DNA of 36,336 nt from Treponema sp. (lineage in GTDB: Bacteria > Spirochaetota > Spirochaetia > Treponematales > Treponemataceae). The translations under genes and the position numbers were made by a program. Within the stretch, counting starts at the first letter, position 1. Each line of letters begins with the position of its first letter. The stretch is from the NCBI GenBank assembly GCA_024698325.1, contig JAILRG010000019.1, forward strand, positions 1-36,336, given 5' to 3'. The notes beneath the pieces are model-generated. The model was not told the DNA's origin, did not search any database, and saw only the letters and a list, made by a program, of their open reading frames with translations. Positions 30,922 through 36,336 of the stretch are shown one piece after another.

Positions 30922-33348
30922 TTACTTGTTCGTAATGTTGAATGAGAGGACAAATTTCCACTTGTTGTTCCATTCGATTTCATTATCCACAACGCGGAAT
31001 GTGTTTGCAAACAGAAGGCGAAGCGGGAACTGCGGAATCGTAAAGCGGATGCCGGGGCCGGTGCTGAAGTAGAAATCCTCAACAGAAAGGCCGTGATACA
31101 GATCATACACATCCTTTGTGATGACAGCGGCGTCGCCGAACCAGTCAAGCGCCAGAACATGCGGCACTAACGGCATGCGAAGCTCTACAAGGTTTGACCA
31201 CATAGCCCGACCGCGCACGCTGTTGTAGATGCTTGTCCATCCGCGGGCATTGAACATGCCGTCGATGTACAGGCGGCTGGATTCACCGATTGTGTGATCC
31301 GGCGCCGGGAATTCCATCGACAGGCCGGAGTAACCGGCGAGGACAAGCTTAAAGTCCCATGTTTCTGTCACCGGGAACTTAAGCAGCGTAACGTATTTTT
31401 CCAGCTTGGTGTCGGTGCGCAGGAAGTATTCTGTCTCGACAGGTGTAAGGCCGTACCATGTCAGGCGCTGACTTACGAACCAGCCGGAAGACGGGTCGTA
31501 GTTTATGTCGCGGTCGTCGACAGAAAATGCCGTCCACACGGAGTTTTTCCAGCCCCAGGTATTCGCATACTCGCTGATGGTTGTGTCGACAGGAGTCAAG
31601 GTGTCCTCATCATATACATTGTTCAGCAGGCTTCCGGTGATACCGCCTGAAAGAGAAAGAATAGCCCAGTCCGGAGTCCAGCGGTGGCCAAGCGTAAGGC
31701 CGAGGCTCCACTTCCACTGCTCGTAATTCATGTAGTAAGAATCATCGTCGAGCGTGCCGTCCGGAAGCCACTTGTTGCGCAGGGCGGTCAGATTTGAATG
31801 AGAGAAATCAGTGCTGATAGACGCGCTGATGGGAAGTCCGTAAATCCAGCTCTGGCCGAAAGCAAGGCCGACAGACTGCTGGTCAGTAGAAATGCTGGAG
31901 TTTACACTGACAGATTTGCCGCTTCCCCGGATATTGCTGTCCTGCCACTTTACAAAAAGCGCAAACGGTAAATCATCAGCATCGCTTACGCCGCTGAACG
32001 TTACGCCGAATTCAATGGAAGTAGTAGACTGCTCTTCAACGGTAAACACGACGTCAACAAGGTTTTCCTCACTGCCGCTTATTACATCCGGGACAACGGC
32101 GCTAAAATACTGCAGGTTGTACAGATTGCGCAAACCGGTCGTTATCTTTGCCTTGGAGAAAATGTCGCCTGACTCAAGCGGGATTTCGCGGCGGATAACG
32201 TCTTCCTTCGTGCGGGTATTTCCCTTGATGATAATGTTTTCAATATGACTGCGGACATTCTCGCTAATCTGGAACACATAGGAAATGCTCTTTGTCTCCA
32301 CATCCTTCTGTGGCACCGGTTCAAAGCGGTTTGACGTATAGCCGTTCTCGTAATACAAATCGGCAACCGCCATCAGGCTTTCCTGGAAGCGGGTCTGCTT
32401 AAACACGGCGCCCGGCTTAATTTTCATGAGTGACTGCAGTTTTTCGTCAGTAAAGATATGGTTTCCTTCGAAAGTTGTGCCGCCATAGGTGTACTGCGAG
32501 CCTTCCTGAATGACAAACGTAATGGTCAGCTCGTCGCGGTTCTTTTTTTCATTTATGGCGACTTCGCGGGTAACGTCAATGACAGAGGCGTCAACATAGC
32601 CGTTGTCCTGGTAGTAGGCAACAATCGCCTGCTTATCTGCTTCCAGAGAGGACTCCTGGAATGCACCTTTTGACACAAGGCCAACTTCCTTAAGGGAGAC
32701 TTTGCGCATCAATGTGCGTGAGGAGACGACCTTGTTTCCGCGGAATGCAATTTCTGAAATAACGGTAGCACGGCCTTCCGTTACGACGAACGTAACTTCA
32801 ACACCACGCTTACCCTCTTTTGCAGATGAAGTGACCTTAACGTTCGTAAAGCCCTTTCCGAGATACAAATCGCGGATGGCTCTTTCATCGAGCAGCGCCT
32901 TGCTTGCAACGTATACGTCTTTTTCTTTAATGGAGATTGCTTCTTTCAGCTCAGTATTGCGTACCTGGCGGTTACCGACAAAAATCAGCCGGGAAACAAC
33001 CGGACGCTCCTTTACGGTAAAAACGAGGGCAACGGTACTTCTGCGGGAATCGCCTTCGTGTGCCTCCGGGCTGACATCCTCGAAATAATCCAGCGCATAG
33101 ATGCGGTCAAGCATATCTGCGAACACTTCGTCAGAAAAGCGCTTTCCGATAAATCCGCTGACAATGCCGTCCACATCCTTGCTGTCAACGTTTTCCAGTC
33201 CTTTGAATGTCACGGACTTTATCAGCTTTCCGTAATACCAGTCGCTGTCAGAAACTGTCGCAGACTCGCTTTCCTGTGCAAATGAAGATACTGCAGGGGT
33301 AAAAAACAGCCCCGCGGCAAGCAACGCAATAAAGAAGCGTCGATACAT
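30922..33348 (-). CDS. bamA: Outer-membrane assembly factor BamA
   Basis: Omp85-family core of the machine that inserts beta-barrel proteins into the outer membrane. The 808-aa protein has a signal peptide cleaved about SSFA-QE (24/25), five POTRA domains (about 41-114, 117-192, 196-284, 287-364, 368-439) and a C-terminal 16-strand barrel (about 441-808). The barrel has the ARGWTS loop corresponding to the VRGF/Y motif of loop 6. The start is the ATG at 33348 with GGGAG eight bases upstream; an in-frame start at 33417 would lie inside tamB. It ends FNITNK, not the usual aromatic C-terminus. The T. pallidum homologue is TP0326 (Tp92). tamB lies 17 bp upstream, skp 29 bp downstream. Confidence 0.95.
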   Translation of the reverse strand: MYRRFFIALLAAGLFFTPAVSSFAQESESATVSDSDWYYGKLIKSVTFKGLENVDSKDVDGIVSGFIGKRFSDEVFADMLDRIYALDYFEDVSPEAHEGDSRRSTVALVFTVKERPVVSRLIFVGNRQVRNTELKEAISIKEKDVYVASKALLDERAIRDLYLGKGFTNVKVTSSAKEGKRGVEVTFVVTEGRATVISEIAFRGNKVVSSRTLMRKVSLKEVGLVSKGAFQESSLEADKQAIVAYYQDNGYVDASVIDVTREVAINEKKNRDELTITFVIQEGSQYTYGGTTFEGNHIFTDEKLQSLMKIKPGAVFKQTRFQESLMAVADLYYENGYTSNRFEPVPQKDVETKSISYVFQISENVRSHIENIIIKGNTRTKEDVIRREIPLESGDIFSKAKITTGLRNLYNLQYFSAVVPDVISGSEENLVDVVFTVEEQSTTSIEFGVTFSGVSDADDLPFALFVKWQDSNIRGSGKSVSVNSSISTDQQSVGLAFGQSWIYGLPISASISTDFSHSNLTALRNKWLPDGTLDDDSYYMNYEQWKWSLGLTLGHRWTPDWAILSLSGGITGSLLNNVYDEDTLTPVDTTISEYANTWGWKNSVWTAFSVDDRDINYDPSSGWFVSQRLTWYGLTPVETEYFLRTDTKLEKYVTLLKFPVTETWDFKLVLAGYSGLSMEFPAPDHTIGESSRLYIDGMFNARGWTSIYNSVRGRAMWSNLVELRMPLVPHVLALDWFGDAAVITKDVYDLYHGLSVEDFYFSTGPGIRFTIPQFPLRLLFANTFRVVDNEIEWNNKWKFVLSFNITNK

Positions 33349-33365
33349 AGTGTTGACTCCCGTTT

Positions 33366-36336
33366 TTAAAACGATATTTTCCACGACAGTGTGATGGATG
33401 CTGACGGGACAAACCATGGTTTGCGGGTCTGCAAAGCTTCGACATCAGGTGCGATTCCCCACCGGATATTTACAAACGGAGAAGACATCTCAAAACCAAA
33501 TTCCGGATGGAACACAAGGCTACTTACGTCTCCGTTATCGACAGATTTTGTCTCATCATACGTCCACTGCATCAGTGCATCTACATACACTGAACTGCCG
33601 AAGTATTTACCAATGTAAACAGCCGAATTATCGAAAAAGTTACCGAACGTCGTACTATTTTCACTAGAATTACTGCGGGTTGACTGGCTAACAGCGTTCT
33701 GCAAGACCATCGTGCGTACGGAGAATATATCAAAATTCGTCAGGTCACGCAATGCGGTTTCTATGCGCCGCATAACCATGGCATTCACCAGATAGTCGCC
33801 GCCCGCCATGGCAACACTGCCAATGCTGTCGCTGTCAGCAGAAACAACCTGCCCCAAAAGCTCCATGATTTCAGCCTCGGACTTTGCGGGGCTGGCAGAA
33901 AGCCGCGGATTGAACCGGCTGACAGGCTGGCTTGAGGCCGAAAGAGAAATGGTGACGGCATTGCCGCCGCTGTCCCGCTCCCGGGTTTCTGCGCGTACGG
34001 TAAGCCGGGGATCAAGGATGTCCTGATTCTCATTAAAGACAATGCGGCCTTCTTTCATATAGAAGTTCCGGTTCAGCCAGATGATTTCGCCGCCGCGCAG
34101 CGCTATGTCACCCTTTAGCGAAAAGTCTCCGGTGCCCGTAGAAAGCCCGAAATTAAGCACCGTGCCCGGAACGATAAGCCCGCGCAGGAACGGGTCATAC
34201 AGAATCTGCACCTTGTTTCCGGCAATCACGCGCAAATCGCAGCTGAAATCAAAGGGAAGCGGCGCGGATTCTTCCTTCTTAGTGAACAGGCCCGAAAGCG
34301 CAAGATTGTCTCCCGAAAGGAAGCTCTGCCAGGACGACGTCTGAATGTTGATGTCGCCATTCTGTCCGAAAATAGAGCCGGTGACAGAAAAATCGGTGGA
34401 CGTCAGCGTAAGCCCCAGGTTCACCAGCGCATTTCCCTTGTAATGCACCAGCGGGAACGTCATGTCAACAGGAACAAGCTTGTCTTCAACACCGTTAAGC
34501 GTTACTGCAAGCTGCTCAAGTCCCCAGCGGTCAAAATCAATGCGCACGCCGGCATCCAGCAGTCCCCTGCCGCATTCAAACCGGGTAGGATCTACATTCA
34601 TCGTTGATTCGCTGAAAGCGGCGACAACAAGCTTTCCCTTAAAGGCCTGCTCCGATACGAACGGAATGGTAAAAACGGGATTTGACACGGTAAGCTCACC
34701 GCCAAATTCCGGGTCTGACAAAAGGCCCTTTACGCGGAACGAGCCGGTCAATAGGCCCGCGGTAAACTGCACCCACTCAAAATAAAAGTTCGAGGAAATA
34801 TGCGCTAAATCAGCCCTGACGCGGGAAAATTCCAGGTTCATGCCGTTTTTGGAGACATTGCCGTTAAGCTCGAACGTCAGCTTTGAGGCATCGGAAGTTT
34901 TTGCGTACACCGTTCCGTCCGAAAGCAGGCTTGCAGTAAAGCCGCCGTTCGAGAACAAATCATAGCGGTCCTGACTATGGATGAGCGTAAGCTCAAAGGG
35001 AAACGGCTTTGGAAACAGCGCGCCTGAGACTTTTTTTGACGACGCTGTCAGCGTAAAATCCTTCAGCAGGCGGGAATCCTCGGACGGCAGGCTTTCCATG
35101 GAAACTTCAAGCGGAACCGTAAAGCCCTGCCCGAGCACGTCGCCTTCAAACACGCAGCCGGCATGCCCGTTCATCGTCGTCAGGTTAAAGTCCGCGGACA
35201 GATCCGAAAGCTTCATGTTCCGCCAGGAGCCGGAAATGCCGGCGATATGCACGCCCGTATCATCAAGCGAGAACGTTCCGTGCGCAAGGAGCGGAGAGCC
35301 GTTAAGCGAGAGCGCCGCATGTTCCACCTGCATGGTGACGAAGGGATTTGCGACAGTTCCGGTCACCGTAGCAGTCGCGGTAAGCACATTATCGCTCCCC
35401 TGCTCCCGCAAAAGCCGGCCGAGAGGAAACGCCGTCAGCTTCGCCTGCACCGACACGTAAAAATCGTTCTGCAGGGCGGCAGCTGAAAACGGAACCTGCG
35501 TCGGGTTTACAAAATCTGCTGCCAGAGAAATCTGCTCGCTGTACAGGGGGCTTCGGGCATCAAAATCAATATGAATTGAATCAAAAATGCCGTTGTTGAC
35601 ATTCCAGAGGATATTCCCGGAACCATCCAGTTCCGACACAGAATCTGAGTACGAAAGCGAAGAAAACACAAAACTGTTGTGATTCATCGAGCCGGAAACC
35701 GTCATGCGCGGATTAAGGGATGAAGCGCCGGAAGCATCTTCCATGCTGAAGCTGTACAATTCCGCAGTCGGGCCGGTTTCCTCAGACCAGGAAAAGCTTG
35801 ATTCCGTGGAAAAGGCAAACACATTCTTACCCGCAGCAACCGGCAGCTGGGAAAAACGGACGGAACCGGTCACTTCATCAGCAAGCGACAGCACGGCTTC
35901 AAAGCCGTAATCACCGGAAACCGACAGCCAGCGGCGGGCATAATTTCCGTTAAATGAATACGGAAGCGCATTCACAGTGGCAGAACCGAAGAACGTAAAA
36001 TCATCAAAACCGCGGTCAAAATCCGCCTGAATGTTTGCTGACGCCGACATAGAGCCGAACTGCAGCTCAAAATTACTCAGCTGGACAGTCTGATTAGAGC
36101 CGTCGGCAGCGAACATAAGCAGCTCGTGGTCATTCTGCGTATTTGCGAGAATAAAAAACGGCGCGTTAAACGAAAAACTGTGAAAATCACTGGAAAGATA
36201 CAGGTCGCTGCTCATAATGTACGGCGAGAGATTTTTTGCGGCAGCGGAAAGGCTTTTTCCGGAAGATGCGCTCAGGAAAAACGCCGCATCATACAGCATG
36301 CTGTCAACAAAAAGGTTATTCACCGATACCTGTGAC
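33366..36336 (-). CDS. tamB: TamB-like translocation/assembly protein (5' end outside the window)
   Basis: C-terminal 990 residues of a large TamB/DUF490 protein; the frame is open to the window edge, so the start is missing. TamB-like proteins form long beta-helical bridges from inner to outer membrane and are thought to move phospholipids or aid outer-membrane protein assembly. Visible here are repeating beta-rich segments (alternating hydrophobic residues with many S, T, N), the DUF490 core near PGTVLNFGLSTGTGDFSLKG, GGEIIWLNRNFYMKEGRIVF and DILDPRLTVRAETRERD, and a C-terminus ending SITLSWKISF. Only 17 bases separate it from bamA. As in T. pallidum (TP0325-TP0326), it heads the bamA operon. 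Confidence 0.88.
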   Translation of the reverse strand, partial: SQVSVNNLFVDSMLYDAAFFLSASSGKSLSAAAKNLSPYIMSSDLYLSSDFHSFSFNAPFFILANTQNDHELLMFAADGSNQTVQLSNFELQFGSMSASANIQADFDRGFDDFTFFGSATVNALPYSFNGNYARRWLSVSGDYGFEAVLSLADEVTGSVRFSQLPVAAGKNVFAFSTESSFSWSEETGPTAELYSFSMEDASGASSLNPRMTVSGSMNHNSFVFSSLSYSDSVSELDGSGNILWNVNNGIFDSIHIDFDARSPLYSEQISLAADFVNPTQVPFSAAALQNDFYVSVQAKLTAFPLGRLLREQGSDNVLTATATVTGTVANPFVTMQVEHAALSLNGSPLLAHGTFSLDDTGVHIAGISGSWRNMKLSDLSADFNLTTMNGHAGCVFEGDVLGQGFTVPLEVSMESLPSEDSRLLKDFTLTASSKKVSGALFPKPFPFELTLIHSQDRYDLFSNGGFTASLLSDGTVYAKTSDASKLTFELNGNVSKNGMNLEFSRVRADLAHISSNFYFEWVQFTAGLLTGSFRVKGLLSDPEFGGELTVSNPVFTIPFVSEQAFKGKLVVAAFSESTMNVDPTRFECGRGLLDAGVRIDFDRWGLEQLAVTLNGVEDKLVPVDMTFPLVHYKGNALVNLGLTLTSTDFSVTGSIFGQNGDINIQTSSWQSFLSGDNLALSGLFTKKEESAPLPFDFSCDLRVIAGNKVQILYDPFLRGLIVPGTVLNFGLSTGTGDFSLKGDIALRGGEIIWLNRNFYMKEGRIVFNENQDILDPRLTVRAETRERDSGGNAVTISLSASSQPVSRFNPRLSASPAKSEAEIMELLGQVVSADSDSIGSVAMAGGDYLVNAMVMRRIETALRDLTNFDIFSVRTMVLQNAVSQSTRSNSSENSTTFGNFFDNSAVYIGKYFGSSVYVDALMQWTYDETKSVDNGDVSSLVFHPEFGFEMSSPFVNIRWGIAPDVEALQTRKPWFVPSASITLSWKISF

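Overview
The window looks like a chromosomal segment of a treponeme (Spirochaetota) with a moderately high GC content for the group. The strongest sign is the minus-strand run tamB - bamA - skp/ompH - mutS at the right end, which is the order known around the BamA gene (TP0326) of Treponema pallidum. A second block (cheW, a DegT-like gene, NAD kinase, recN, two spirochaete-type unknowns, a LysM/LytM protein) also fits a treponeme. There are no phages, insertion sequences, CRISPR arrays, rRNA or tRNA genes that I can see. Most genes are housekeeping, so the more interesting content lies in promoters and operators and in several enzyme families that have lost key residues.

Layout. 1-1303 (+): Fe-S and FAD subunits of a molybdenum hydroxylase whose other subunit presumably lies to the left. 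1368-5387: ruvA, ruvB and queA on the minus strand. These often share one operon, but here a plus-strand SDR gene and a repeat-filled spacer separate them, and each has its own promoter. 5474-7999: a TetR-family regulator divergent from a DXS-like thiamine-diphosphate enzyme, with back-to-back promoters and an operator-like palindrome. 8107-11306 (+): trpE and a trpG-trpD fusion behind a promoter carrying three copies of one decamer, ended by a bidirectional terminator.

11409-21065 (-): metQ, mnmA, a DnaQ-family exonuclease, two different phosphohexomutases, a LysM plus degenerate LytM envelope protein, an HD-domain protein and a helical unknown. The last three follow recN in one tight run. 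21065-25311 (-): recN, NAD kinase, a DegT-fold protein without its lysine, and cheW. 25472-27650 (-): a GltD-like oxidoreductase and comF. 27702-36336 (-): mutS, skp, bamA and tamB (cut by the window edge), the outer-membrane assembly block with mismatch repair coupled at its end.

Promoters are unusually readable. I find -35/-10 pairs with 16-18 bp spacing before queA, ruvB, ruvA, the SDR gene, tetR, the DXS-like gene, trpE, metQ, pgm2, gltD and cheW, and an extended -10 before mnmA. At tetR, ruvA and ruvB the -10 hexamer is followed by exactly seven bases and then the ATG, with no Shine-Dalgarno sequence, which predicts leaderless mRNAs. Genes inside operons and most others have clear AGGAG-type sites.
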